Made by a program: the position numbers and the translations under genes. A model generated the notes under the pieces. It made no database searches and was not told the origin of the DNA. It saw nothing but the letters and a program-made list of their open reading frames with translations. This document shows, piece after piece, positions 32,240 to 40,597 of a DNA stretch of 44,097 nucleotides (position 1 is its first letter; each line of letters opens with the position of its first letter). The DNA comes from Desulfovibrio sp. (GTDB lineage Bacteria > Bacillota > Dethiobacteria > DTU022), in assembly GCA_020060545.1 (NCBI GenBank), contig JAGUZX010000130.1, positions 1 to 44,097 of the forward strand, written 5' to 3'.

Positions 32240-33397
32240 TTACTCCCCCTGTGGCGCCGTTTCGGCCGATCCAACGGTACTGCCGTTCGCTCTTTCCCGG
32301 GCCAGCCCCACGGCCTGGCGGACCGCCTCGTCCATGGAAAGAAAAACCTCGAGGCCCGCCTTTTTTAAGATCGCCCGGCCTTCAGTTTCGTTGGTGCCGC
32401 CCAGCCGGACGGCTACCGGCACGTCAATGCCCTTGTTTTCTTTTACCCGCACAAAAGCTTTTGCCACGTCATCACAGCGGGTAATCCCGCCGAAGATATT
32501 AATCAAAACAGCCTTTGGTTTTGTTTCCAGGAGCAGTTCAAGCGCCTGGGCGGTCCGTTCTACCCCCGCGCCTCCCCCGATATCGAGGAAGTTGGCCGGC
32601 GTCCCGCCGTAGTGATGCACCATATCCAGTGTGGCCATGGTAATCCCGGCCCCGTTGGCGATGACCGCGATCTCGCCCCCCAACTCCACGTAAGCAAGGC
32701 CCATCTCCCCGGCCTTGAGCTCCAGGTCCGTCTTTTCATGGATGCGCGGCAGTTGGGGATGCCGGTACAAAGCATCGTCATCGATCGTAATCTTGGCGTC
32801 GGCCGCCACCAGGCCCCGGGGGGTAAGCGCCAGAGGGTTGATTTCAACCAGTTCCGCATCCAGGTCCCGGAACAAACGGTAAAGCCCGGGCAGCAGGACC
32901 AGAAGCTGCCTGGCCAGCTCAAAGGATGCCCCCATGCGGCGGCAAATTTCACGCACCATGAACGGCTGCAGGCCGAGGTTGATGTCCACCGGCCAGAAAA
33001 CGATCCGCTCCGCGGGGACATCTTCGATGTCCATCCCTCCGTCCAGGGAAGCCAGGATGACCGGGCACCGGGAGAGGCCGTCCACCGTCAGGGCCAGATA
33101 GAGTTCCTGCTCGATTGTAAGCTTTTCCTCCACCAGCAGCTTATCGAAGGCCTGGCCCTGCAGTTTCAGCGCCAGAATGCGGGCGGCTTCCCGGCGGGCT
33201 TCGCCGGGCGTGGCGGCAAAAGCGATCCCGCCGGACTTGCCGCGCTTGCCGGCCAGGACCTGGGATTTAACTACCACTTCCCCCAGCTCCGCGGCCGCTT
33301 CCGCCGCTTGGGCGGGGGTTTCCACCACCTTGCCGCGGGGGATTTGCAAATCGTAACGGTGCAACAGCTTTTTGCCCATATATTCATAAAGTTTCAT
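32240..33397 (-). CDS. sucC: Succinyl-CoA synthetase, beta subunit
   Basis: ATP-grasp subunit of succinyl-CoA synthetase, 385 residues. Family blocks: MKLYEYMGKKLLHRYDLQIP, VVKSQVLAGKRGKSGGIAFA, EKLTIEQELYLALTVD, AELVEINPLAL, DAKITIDDDALYRHP, FLDIGGGAGVERTAQAL and INIFGGITRCDDVAKAFV. I chose ATG 33395-33397, which has GGGAGGG at five bases. Many SucC proteins are a few residues longer at the C-terminus. It is the first enzyme gene of the propionate cluster, 28 bp after the regulator gene. In propionate oxidation it gives the substrate-level phosphorylation step. Confidence 0.96.
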   Translation of the reverse strand: MKLYEYMGKKLLHRYDLQIPRGKVVETPAQAAEAAAELGEVVVKSQVLAGKRGKSGGIAFAATPGEARREAARILALKLQGQAFDKLLVEEKLTIEQELYLALTVDGLSRCPVILASLDGGMDIEDVPAERIVFWPVDINLGLQPFMVREICRRMGASFELARQLLVLLPGLYRLFRDLDAELVEINPLALTPRGLVAADAKITIDDDALYRHPQLPRIHEKTDLELKAGEMGLAYVELGGEIAVIANGAGITMATLDMVHHYGGTPANFLDIGGGAGVERTAQALELLLETKPKAVLINIFGGITRCDDVAKAFVRVKENKGIDVPVAVRLGGTNETEGRAILKKAGLEVFLSMDEAVRQAVGLARERANGSTVGSAETAPQGE

Positions 33398-33424
33398 GCA
33401 GGCCCTCCCTGTCTTCAAAAAGCC

Positions 33425-35116
33425 CTAAAGGCCGTTATATTTCTTTAGCTTATTATAGAGGGTGGCCAGAGAGATATTCAGCGCCTGGGCCGCTTTCTTT
33501 TTCCCCTCCAGGGTTTCCCCGTAACGGGCTAAAGCCAATTTTAACATAATTTGCTCCATTTTATCCAGTGGTAATACATCATCCAGGTTCAACCTGTTTT
33601 TTTCCCCATCCTTCTCAATATATGGCGCCAGATGCCGGTATTCGATTACGGGACCGTCCGTCGCGGTCACGGCCCGTTCCAAAACACTGTTCAGCTCATC
33701 GATATTGCCCGGCCAGCGGTATTCCAACATATCCTGAATCGCCCTGGGCGAAACCTCCCGGACCTGTTTGCCCAGTTTGCGGTTCAGCCGCTCCATCATT
33801 TCAGCCAGCAGGGGCGGGATATCTTCGGGCCTTTTGCGCAATGGCGGCAGGTTGATCTCGATCAGGCCCGGATAGCGGTACAGCTCCGCCATGATGGGCC
33901 CTTTTCCGCCCTCCGGGTTAAAGTTTTCGTTGGCTGAAATAATCACCCGCGCGTCGTTGGAGACAGGTGTTTCCGCGCCGATACGGTAAAACTGCTTATC
34001 CTGCATGCACTGCAGCAGCTTCCTTTGCAGAAACGGGCTGAGTGAGCCGATTTCCTTGACCAGGAGAGTCCCCTTATGCGCCAGTTCGATTTTACCAAGG
34101 CGGGTGCGCCATACCCCGGGCAGGGCGCCCTTTTCACAACCGAAAAGCTCCAGCTCCTGGATCGAATCGGGGATCGCGGAACAGTCAAAGGTGATTAACA
34201 ACCGCTCTTTCCGGGCGCTGCCGTGATGGATCGCCTGCGCAAAAACGCTTTTCCCGGTCCCGCTTTCACCGCTGATCAACACGGGGCCGTCGCTGCGGGC
34301 GGCCCGGCGGGCCGCCTCCACCGCAGCCTTGAATACCTTGCTCTGACCGGTAAGGTCCTCCAGGTTCCAGCGGCTGCCGGCGATCCGGTCAATCTGAGCG
34401 TAGAGGTTCTCGATGATCGTTTTACTGTGCTTGAGCTGATCCATCAGCTTCAGGATATCACCCACCGGTTGGAAAACAACAACCGCGCCGGTTATCTCGC
34501 CGTCAACAATAATCGGTGACGCGTTGGAGATAACCTCGGCCTCGCTTCCACCCACGATCGTCCGGAAGCCGGTCACCGGTTTCTGCCGGATTAAGGATTG
34601 TGCCAGGGCCCCGTGGGGCGAAACCTCAAATATATTCCGGTTTACCCTTTTACTTTCCGGAATACCGGTGACCCGGGTAAAAGCGGGATTGACATATTTG
34701 ATCACCCCGGCAGCGTCGACTACCTCGACGGCATCCTGGACGGAATGTAAAATTGCCCACAGTTCTCCCTTGAGCAGGCGTGTGGCCGTCAGCTGATCCC
34801 GTGCCCGCAGCACCGCGCTCAGGAAACGGCTTGCCTGCAGGTCCACCAGTTCGACCTCTTTTTTTAAATTAAGCTTTAAACTTTCACTTACCCTGGGGTC
34901 GGCGGCGGCGTTAACCACCACCTGCAGGCCGGGAAGCGCCGTGATCCGGGCCAAATCGGAGGTTATAAAATAGCGCTTCTGCTCCTCCGCGCCGAGCCAG
35001 GTGCTGTCGCCGGAAAGGTCGGCCAGGCCAACCAGGAAAAGCCCGGGACACTGCTGGAGAAAACGGAATAGTTCGATGCCGCATCGATCTTCAATGACCA
35101 GAACTGTATTTAGCAA
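33425..35116 (-). CDS. PAS/AAA+/Fis-type regulator of the propionate cluster, degenerate sigma-54 motifs
   Basis: A 563-residue transcription regulator. Domains: an N-terminal alpha/beta sensory region (1-100), PAS (about 115-215), AAA+ (about 255-490) and a Fis-type helix-turn-helix (KKAAQALNISLATLYNKLKKY, 540-560). Walker A GESGTGKS (283-290) is intact. Walker B, normally LFLDEIG, reads LLVKEIG (351-357), with Lys354 in place of Asp. The sigma-54-contacting GAFTGA loop reads GALPGV (330-335). Both changes should hinder ATP-driven opening of sigma-54 promoters, so it may act with another sigma factor or as a repressor. It starts at TTG 35114-35116 with GGGAGGG upstream and is the first gene of the cluster, so it probably controls its own operon. 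Confidence 0.92.
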   Translation of the reverse strand: MLNTVLVIEDRCGIELFRFLQQCPGLFLVGLADLSGDSTWLGAEEQKRYFITSDLARITALPGLQVVVNAAADPRVSESLKLNLKKEVELVDLQASRFLSAVLRARDQLTATRLLKGELWAILHSVQDAVEVVDAAGVIKYVNPAFTRVTGIPESKRVNRNIFEVSPHGALAQSLIRQKPVTGFRTIVGGSEAEVISNASPIIVDGEITGAVVVFQPVGDILKLMDQLKHSKTIIENLYAQIDRIAGSRWNLEDLTGQSKVFKAAVEAARRAARSDGPVLISGESGTGKSVFAQAIHHGSARKERLLITFDCSAIPDSIQELELFGCEKGALPGVWRTRLGKIELAHKGTLLVKEIGSLSPFLQRKLLQCMQDKQFYRIGAETPVSNDARVIISANENFNPEGGKGPIMAELYRYPGLIEINLPPLRKRPEDIPPLLAEMMERLNRKLGKQVREVSPRAIQDMLEYRWPGNIDELNSVLERAVTATDGPVIEYRHLAPYIEKDGEKNRLNLDDVLPLDKMEQIMLKLALARYGETLEGKKKAAQALNISLATLYNKLKKYNGL

Positions 35117-35156
35117 GGGCCGTTCCCTCCCGTTGGACCTACCCTTAGATTATTCG

Positions 35157-35185
35157 TAAATATTAGAATGAAATCCTGCTTGCAA
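35157..35185 (-). promoter_or_regulatory. Candidate promoter of the propionate cluster
   Basis: TTGCAA (35180-35185) and TATTTA (35157-35162), spacer 17 bp, about 40 bp before the regulator's TTG start. I found no GG-N10-GC sigma-54 promoter nearby. Confidence 0.5.
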
Positions 35186-35453
35186 ACCGCCCCTTTTTTC
35201 GCGGTTGTCGGAGGGACGGGTTCTCGGAGGGACGGGGTTGTTACATTTGACGGGGAATAAAGAAGTAAAATTCTTATATGAGGCTTACAAAACGTGAAAA
35301 TTTAGACAGACAATTAAAACAGCTAAAAAGTAAAAAAATACGCCGAACCCGATTTTGCTTAGACAGGAATCGGTACCGGGGTTGTTCTTAATAGCGTAAA
35401 TGTGTCAACGATCGCCCCCCCGTCACCCCAGCGGGGGCGGCAAAGGCTTATCA
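35186..35453. other. Intergenic region with direct repeats and an AT-rich tract
   Basis: Two direct repeats TCGGAGGGACGGG (35208-35220 and 35224-35236) resemble the GGGACGG sequences found with IS200-like REP transposases. Between 35278 and 35391 on the plus strand a 37-codon frame beginning MRLTKRENLDRQLKQLKSKK has a basic, helical look but only a weak ribosome-binding site; it may be a gene remnant. Base composition is much more AT-rich than the surroundings. Confidence 0.5.
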
Positions 35454-35843
35454 TCATGTCCCGCTCTTTAATGAGATCCCGCAATACGGGCAAACAATGA
35501 AATCGCCCGCAACATCCTTCCCGCACGAGGGGCATTTCTCTCTAAGCCGCTTGCCGCAGTACGGGCAGACCAGATATTCGGATGAGATCTGCCTGCCGCA
35601 AGCGGGGCAGAGCGGTTTAACGGGCGGGGCGGGTGCGGGAGCCGGCTGCCGGATAGGCGCCTCCTGCTTTTTCCCCGCGCTTGAGTTGCCGGCGATCATA
35701 AACACGCCCATAATGGCCGCGAATAAAATCGCGATTCGACCATTTTGGGTCTGAGAGGCTGGTTCGCCCGAGAAGTACGCTCCTACAGCCACAATTACCA
35801 ATGCAGCCCCGAGAAGAATGCCGATGATCCGACCGGGTTTCAT
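35454..35843 (-). CDS. Membrane-anchored double zinc-ribbon protein
   Basis: A 129-residue protein. Two hydrophobic helices (IIGILLGAALVIVAVGAYF, about 5-23, and IAILFAAIMGVFMIAG, about 37-52) are followed by a Pro/Ala-rich linker. Then come two zinc ribbons: CPACG...CPYCG (about 79-97) and CPSCG...CPYCG (about 104-122). All eight cysteines are present, giving a DZANK-like pair. Such proteins are thought to mediate protein or nucleic-acid contacts at the membrane; the specific function is unknown. The ATG has GGAG upstream. Confidence 0.85.
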   Translation of the reverse strand: MKPGRIIGILLGAALVIVAVGAYFSGEPASQTQNGRIAILFAAIMGVFMIAGNSSAGKKQEAPIRQPAPAPAPPVKPLCPACGRQISSEYLVCPYCGKRLREKCPSCGKDVAGDFIVCPYCGISLKSGT

Positions 35844-36002
35844 GCCGACGCATCTCCTTTAAAAGAATTTATCCGGGCTCAGGGATGACTCCTGGCCCTC
35901 TCAGCCTAGATTATAGCATAATAACGGCAACGTTTCGCACACCTAGCTGCTCGAGCTCAACAAAAAATTGATCATCTCAATCACAATCTAGATCGCATCA
36001 TA

Positions 36003-36031
36003 TTGTTACAAATCTGGTTTTGCCTTATAAT
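36003..36031 (+). promoter_or_regulatory. Candidate promoter of tRNA-Leu(UAG)
   Basis: TTGTTA (36003-36008) and TATAAT (36026-36031) with a 17-bp spacer, about 50 bp before the tRNA. A second possible -10 (TATACT, about 36044) lies downstream. Confidence 0.65.
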
Positions 36032-36083
36032 ATTAATTGATATTATACTGGTGATAATCAATTTGCATGCGCCAGAGCTGCGG

Positions 36084-36170
36084 GCGGGCGTGGCGGAACC
36101 GGCAGACGCGCTGGACTTAGGATCCAGTGGGAGCATTCCCTTGGAGGTTCAAATCCTCTCGCCCGCACCA
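36084..36170 (+). tRNA. tRNA-Leu (UAG)
   Basis: An 87-nt cloverleaf with acceptor GCGGGCG/CGCCCGC, discriminator A, encoded CCA, anticodon UAG in CTGGACTTAGGATCCAG, a long variable arm and T arm GGTTCAAATCC. Confidence 0.97.
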
Positions 36171-36500
36171 TTGATTTATAAGGGTTTTTTGCCTCCCGGC
36201 CTCTCATGTTGATGTGCTGAAAAACAACAGTACTGCAACAAGTACTGCAACAGGCTCGGAGTTTTAAGTTTCACGGACCATCAGGATCCAGTCCCGTTTT
36301 ACGGCCCTTGGTCTGCATCATCTTGCAACTCTAGAGCTTTGTCTAAAACATCGGCAGCCTAATTCTGCCGCCCTGAAAAAAGGCCCGGACAATTGTACGG
36401 ATCACGAATAGTCCGGTGCAGCCAAGAGTCGCCAGGGAAGCGGCGGCAATCCCGGGCAGTTCAGGTTTGAAGCAAACCCTTCAGGGCATAATTGGCGGCT
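36171..36500. other. Intergenic region after tRNA-Leu
   Basis: No gene is seen in 330 bp. It holds a 12-bp tandem repeat AGTACTGCAACA (36229-36240 and 36241-36252). It also holds a 10-bp copy of tRNA sequence, AGGATCCAGT at 36283-36292, matching the anticodon arm at 36119-36128. These could be traces of an integration site at the tRNA or chance matches. Confidence 0.5.
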
Positions 36501-37274
36501 CTACTCATCTCGCTCTTCCATGTTTTGGGGTATTGCATACTTGTCCGGGTATAAATACCTGGCGGCCGCTTTTTCCAGTAAAACGGTTACTTGCGGATGA
36601 ACTTGCAGTAATGAAGCTGGAATTTCAGTCCTAACCCCGCCGGTAAGGGTTTTCTTAATGATATCGGCCTTGCTGCTTCCCGCGACCAATAAAAGGACTT
36701 CCCGTGCTTTCATAATCGTTCCTATGCCCATGGTTATAGCCATCCTGGGAACATCTTCGGGACGCGCGAAAAACCTGCTGTTGGCCGCAATCGTTTCCTC
36801 AGTCAACCGGGTCAGATGGGTATCGGCCGTTAAATAATCGTTTGGTTCGTTAAAACCGATGTGCCCGTTTCTGCCTATTCCCAAAACAATTAAATCCATT
36901 CCTCCGGCACGCGCGATTTTCTGTTCGTAGTCGCGGCAAGCTTGTATGGTGTCCGCGGCTTCGCTGTCGGGCATGTTTACATTAACCGGGGGTATACCAG
37001 CCGGTCCCCAAAAATTTGTGAGCATATACTTGTAATAACTGTGGGGATCTTCTTTGGATATAGGGTAGTACTCGTCGAGGTTAAAAGTAGTGACCCCGCG
37101 AAAATCAACAATACCTTTCCGGGATAAACTAACCAGCTCGCGGTACATGCCCAGGGGAGTGGAGCCTGTAGCCAGGCCTAAAACCAGGTGTGTTTTCATG
37201 CGAACCCGCTCTGAAACGATTTGGGCCGCTATTTTACTTAGGGTTTTATAATTCTTCATGATCATTATATTCAT
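36501..37274 (-). CDS. nagB: Glucosamine-6-phosphate deaminase
   Basis: Converts glucosamine-6-phosphate to fructose-6-phosphate and ammonia, the final step of amino-sugar use. The 257-residue protein has LVLGLATGSTPLGMYRELV (phosphate loop), FNLDEYYPISKEDPHSYYKYM, DLIVLGIGRNGHIGFNEP (with the catalytic Asp and His), TRLTEETIAANSRFF and AITMGIGTIMKAREVLLL. Length is normal. The start ATG 37272-37274 has only a weak GGGAAAG upstream; two further in-frame ATG codons follow closely. No nagA or sugar transporter is nearby, so it appears to be a stand-alone gene for peptidoglycan or amino-sugar recycling. Confidence 0.95.
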   Translation of the reverse strand: MNIMIMKNYKTLSKIAAQIVSERVRMKTHLVLGLATGSTPLGMYRELVSLSRKGIVDFRGVTTFNLDEYYPISKEDPHSYYKYMLTNFWGPAGIPPVNVNMPDSEAADTIQACRDYEQKIARAGGMDLIVLGIGRNGHIGFNEPNDYLTADTHLTRLTEETIAANSRFFARPEDVPRMAITMGIGTIMKAREVLLLVAGSSKADIIKKTLTGGVRTEIPASLLQVHPQVTVLLEKAAARYLYPDKYAIPQNMEERDE

Positions 37275-37556
37275 TTTTATCGCTTTCCCACTCGCCGGTT
37301 CGCTGCTGCAAAAAGGCGCTCGCGTCCGCCGGATCTGCCTTCAGCCTGTGTATTAATAAAAGCAGCCCTCGGGCTTGGTATCAGTATTAATCTTATTTAC
37401 AACTCAATATTCTTCATTACCCGGCAAATTCATTCTTTAGCGAAAACTTGGTCAAAATGTAATTGCCGGATCTTACTCCACTGCCAAGAAATCCATCATG
37501 CCGGCTTCAGGAGTACGCCCGCCACCAGTAAGTCGAAAAGCTGATCCGCTTAACAT

Positions 37557-37904
37557 TCAAACTTGCCCTTCATGATCAACCAGCAGCATATTGCTTCCGG
37601 TTGGTTGTTTGCCGGGTTTTCCGGCTATATTACTGGAACCATCGCTAAATTGGATTGTTTTATGTTTAATCCATCTGGCCATACCGCTATCCACCAACCT
37701 TTGGGCCTTTTTGCGGCTCATCCTTTTTTCAGAACCGGCAACATCTATAGTTTCAGTCGGGAACCCTTTCCTGAGAGATGAGCAAACAGACGCTCTTTGC
37801 CTGGCAACTTCTTTGGCCAGATCGGGCTGATCACAGCCGTAGCAGCTTTTAATCGCCATACATTCATAACAGCTGGCAATTGAATCCCTGTGTTTGCGTC
37901 CCAA
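37557..37904 (-). CDS. Unknown Cys-containing protein downstream of HD-GYP gene
   Basis: A 115-residue protein that I do not recognise. Near the N-terminus are SCYECMAIKSCYGCDQ (two CxxC pairs, possibly a small metal site) and a further Cys. The middle is basic and helical (KRMSRKKAQRLVDSGMARWI). The end is polar. I chose TTG 37902-37904 because GAGGAGG precedes it by about nine bases; the GTG 37920-37922 overlaps that site. It starts 33 bp after the stop of the HD-GYP gene, on the same strand, so it may share its riboswitch-controlled transcript. Function unknown. Confidence 0.6.
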   Translation of the reverse strand: MGRKHRDSIASCYECMAIKSCYGCDQPDLAKEVARQRASVCSSLRKGFPTETIDVAGSEKRMSRKKAQRLVDSGMARWIKHKTIQFSDGSSNIAGKPGKQPTGSNMLLVDHEGQV

Positions 37905-37936
37905 TGCCGGATGCCTCCTCACAATATCTGGTACCC

Positions 37937-40309
37937 TTAATTGCTATGAATGATCTTTCGCAGGAATACTTCAACTACCGGCGGATCAAAGTGTTTACCG
38001 CTTTGCTCCCGGATATAGGCCAGCGTTTTTTCTTTTGACCATGCTTTTCTGTAAGGGCGCTCGCTGGTCAGGGCGTCGTAGATGTCTACAACGGCAAAAA
38101 TGCGCGCCGCAAGAGGGATCTCACTGCCTTTAAGGCCCCGCGGGTAGCCCGTGCCGTCCCATTTTTCGTGGTGGCAGTAGGGTATCTCCAGGGCAGGGCG
38201 CAGGTATTCGACAGCCGAGAGCATCCGGTAAGCATACTCGGGGTGCCTGTGCATAATCTTCCATTCTTCATCTGTAAGTTTACCGGGCTTCAGGAGAATG
38301 GAATCGGGGATGCCCATCTTGCCGATGTCGTGCAACAGGGCCCCGCGCCTGATCGATGCAAGCTTTTCTTCCATTACACCCATTTGGAGGGCCAATTCCA
38401 GGGTCATCTTCGTGACTCGCTGGCTGTGGCCTTCGGTCGCTTTATCGCGCAGGTCGAGGGCGTACGCCCAGCCTTCGATGGTGGCGTCGTAGGATTGGAG
38501 CAATTCTATATTGGCACGCTCGAGGTTGTGAAACAGCGCCGCGTTGTCTATGGCGATGGCCGTCTGCCTCGCCAGGGTATCCAAAAAATTGAGCCATTCA
38601 TCATTGGCATCGAATTTTTCCCGCTGAAAGATTTCCAGCACCCCCTGGACTTGCCCTTTGGCAACCAGGGGCACTGCATAGTAGCTGCAGAAACCCTCTT
38701 GGATAAAACATTTACTTCGGGCCAGTTCATGCTCCACCATACTTAAGTCAGGAATATAGCATGTTTCTTTATTTAAAGCCGCCCGCCCGGCATAACCTTC
38801 GCCCAGGCGCAAGCAAACAGCGGCAAGGTTTAACGTATCAAAACCGCGCCAGGTTTCATATCTGAGCATCATGGTATGCGGCTCCTTTCTTAATATGGCG
38901 GCGGCATCGATATTCAATTGGCTGGTAATCTCGTCCAGAATGACTTGATAGGTGACATGCAGGTCAACGCTTCCGGTAATAGCCAAGTCGATGTTGCGCA
39001 GCGCTTGCGTCTGCTTCAAACGGCGCTGTGCGTCTTCGTAGAGGCGCTGGCGGCGCAGGGCATTGCCGGCCATTTCGCCGATCGTCTCCAGCAGCCGCAC
39101 CTCGGCGGGAGTAAAGAAACGGTTTTCCGGATTCAAGTTGCGAGAAACCGTCAGGGTCCCGATTAACTCTTTTTCCGAAAGCATCGGTACAATCACGGTG
39201 GGGCCGATTTTGGCGGCATGAGCAAGGGGCAGGGCATGGGGTTCAGCGCTGTAATTTTCGCTTATATACGTATTTTCAGTACGCAATACAATGCCGCTCA
39301 ACCCCTCTTCGGCAGAAAAGGTCAGGCCGGCGCTGTCTTGCCAATGCCCGTTACCGAAGGCAATGGTAAAGCGCTTCCGGTCAGGCGTAAGCAGCGACAC
39401 CATCCCGTCATCGGCCTGAAGCAAACTTTGGGCTTTGCCCAGCACGATGGGCAGCAAATCGGCGCTGCTTTTGGCCGTACGCATGTGGGTCGAAAGAGCG
39501 GACAAAGTGGTCAACTCTTCATTGCGGGCGCAGATTTCATCCTCTATGCGCTTCTGGGCGGTGATATCATTAATAAACCCATGCCATAGAACGCTTCCGT
39601 CACCCAACATCTCCGGAACCGCTCGGCCGCTTAGCCACCTTTCGCCGCCCTTGGGCAAAACAACTCGAAAAGTATATTCCCAGGGCTGCAAAGTGTTGAA
39701 AGACTCCAAGATAGATTCAATTACCCCTTGATAATCCTCGTTGTGAATCCGTTCAAAAACAGACGCCGCATCTTCGCGAACTTCTTCAGGGTCAACCTCA
39801 AAAACAGTACGGATACTTTCGCTGGCATACGGCAAACAAGATCTGCCGTCGGGGAAATATTGAAATTGGTAAATAACTCCCGGTATACGTTCGGACAACT
39901 TTTTAAGCAAGACGTCCCTGGCAACCAAATTCTCTTCGGCCTGCTTGCGCCGGGTAATATCTTCAACGGCACAGTCATAATAGATTAGATTTCCGCCGTC
40001 ATCATGCACCGCCGTTGCCGTTACAGATCCCCAGAATGTGGCGCCGTCTCTTCTTTTAAGCTGCAATTCCATGCTGGAGACATTTTCATGTTTGCATAGC
40101 CTGTCGGATATTTCCTTGCCGCTTTCCGGCGCTGCAAATAATTCAAATGCCTTTAGTTTTTGGAGGTCCTCCTCGCTGCCAATACCAAATATTTTTAAGC
40201 AGGCAGGATTGGCCATGAGCATATATCCCTCCGGTCCCGGAGTAATACGGTATATACCGATCGGGATATTTTCAATAAGGGTACGGAAGCGTGTTTCACT
40301 TTCCTGCAT
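37937..40309 (-). CDS. Multi-sensor c-di-GMP phosphodiesterase (PAS-PAS-GAF-GAF-HD-GYP)
   Basis: A 790-residue cytoplasmic signalling protein. Order: PAS (ETRFRTLIENIPIGIYRI), a second PAS with PAC (VIYQFQYFPDG...WLSGRAVPEML), GAF (about residues 260-400), a second GAF (about 410-580) and a C-terminal HD-GYP domain. The HD-GYP domain keeps LLHDIGKMGIPDSILLKPG (near residue 659) and GTGYPRGLKGSEIPLAARI (near 716), so cleavage of c-di-GMP is expected. There is no GGDEF domain and no membrane segment. I chose ATG 40307-40309 because AAAGGA stands about 10 bases upstream; GTG 40316-40318 is closer than usual. Its leader contains a c-di-GMP-I riboswitch, so the substrate likely controls the enzyme's own expression. 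Confidence 0.92.
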   Translation of the reverse strand: MQESETRFRTLIENIPIGIYRITPGPEGYMLMANPACLKIFGIGSEEDLQKLKAFELFAAPESGKEISDRLCKHENVSSMELQLKRRDGATFWGSVTATAVHDDGGNLIYYDCAVEDITRRKQAEENLVARDVLLKKLSERIPGVIYQFQYFPDGRSCLPYASESIRTVFEVDPEEVREDAASVFERIHNEDYQGVIESILESFNTLQPWEYTFRVVLPKGGERWLSGRAVPEMLGDGSVLWHGFINDITAQKRIEDEICARNEELTTLSALSTHMRTAKSSADLLPIVLGKAQSLLQADDGMVSLLTPDRKRFTIAFGNGHWQDSAGLTFSAEEGLSGIVLRTENTYISENYSAEPHALPLAHAAKIGPTVIVPMLSEKELIGTLTVSRNLNPENRFFTPAEVRLLETIGEMAGNALRRQRLYEDAQRRLKQTQALRNIDLAITGSVDLHVTYQVILDEITSQLNIDAAAILRKEPHTMMLRYETWRGFDTLNLAAVCLRLGEGYAGRAALNKETCYIPDLSMVEHELARSKCFIQEGFCSYYAVPLVAKGQVQGVLEIFQREKFDANDEWLNFLDTLARQTAIAIDNAALFHNLERANIELLQSYDATIEGWAYALDLRDKATEGHSQRVTKMTLELALQMGVMEEKLASIRRGALLHDIGKMGIPDSILLKPGKLTDEEWKIMHRHPEYAYRMLSAVEYLRPALEIPYCHHEKWDGTGYPRGLKGSEIPLAARIFAVVDIYDALTSERPYRKAWSKEKTLAYIREQSGKHFDPPVVEVFLRKIIHSN

Positions 40310-40318
40310 CGCATTCAC

Positions 40319-40545
40319 ATCCTTTTTTAAACAGCATTGATTTGCCCAAACATTTTGTGGGTATGTTTGGCCGGCTGTACTGAAAAACCGCTCCAGGAAA
40401 GAGAAAGAAAAAGAGAAAGAGAAAGAGAAAGAGAAAGAGAAAGATAGAAGTTTTATTGAAGGTAATTCCGAGCCACAAAGGAATTACTCCTAAGCAAAAA
40501 GGTGCATTTATTGTTGTTCTTTTTTTTGAATAAGTTTTTATCTCT
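40319..40545. other. Leader between riboswitch terminator and HD-GYP gene
   Basis: After the terminator the transcript runs about 230 bases to the start codon. It contains a homopurine/homopyrimidine tract (listed separately). The 40296-40640 minus-strand open frame (Leu/Phe repeat) is a product of that tract and not a gene. Confidence 0.5.
40397..40447. repeat. GAGAAA hexanucleotide tract
   Basis: Roughly six units of GAGAAA with flanking GA-rich sequence on the plus strand (CTCTTT repeats in the mRNA sense). It lies in the leader of the HD-GYP gene, 100-150 bp before the start codon. Confidence 0.9.
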
Positions 40546-40586
40546 TGTGAAACAAAATTAACCCACCTGCATACCGGCAAGGTGGG
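40546..40586 (-). terminator. Terminator after the c-di-GMP riboswitch
   Basis: CCCACCT and AGGTGGG (40562-40586) form a 7-bp stem with an 11-base loop, followed by TTAATTTTGTTT on the minus strand. Its position 3' of the aptamer fits a riboswitch expression platform. The stem has no obvious overlap with the aptamer, so the antiterminator pairing is not identified. Confidence 0.7.
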
Positions 40587-40597
40587 CGTAAAAACAC

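Noticed and set aside
35117-35200. Sigma-54 promoter for the propionate cluster, expected from the regulator type
   Set aside because: No GG-N10-GC arrangement was found; a -35/-10 pair with 17-bp spacing fits better.
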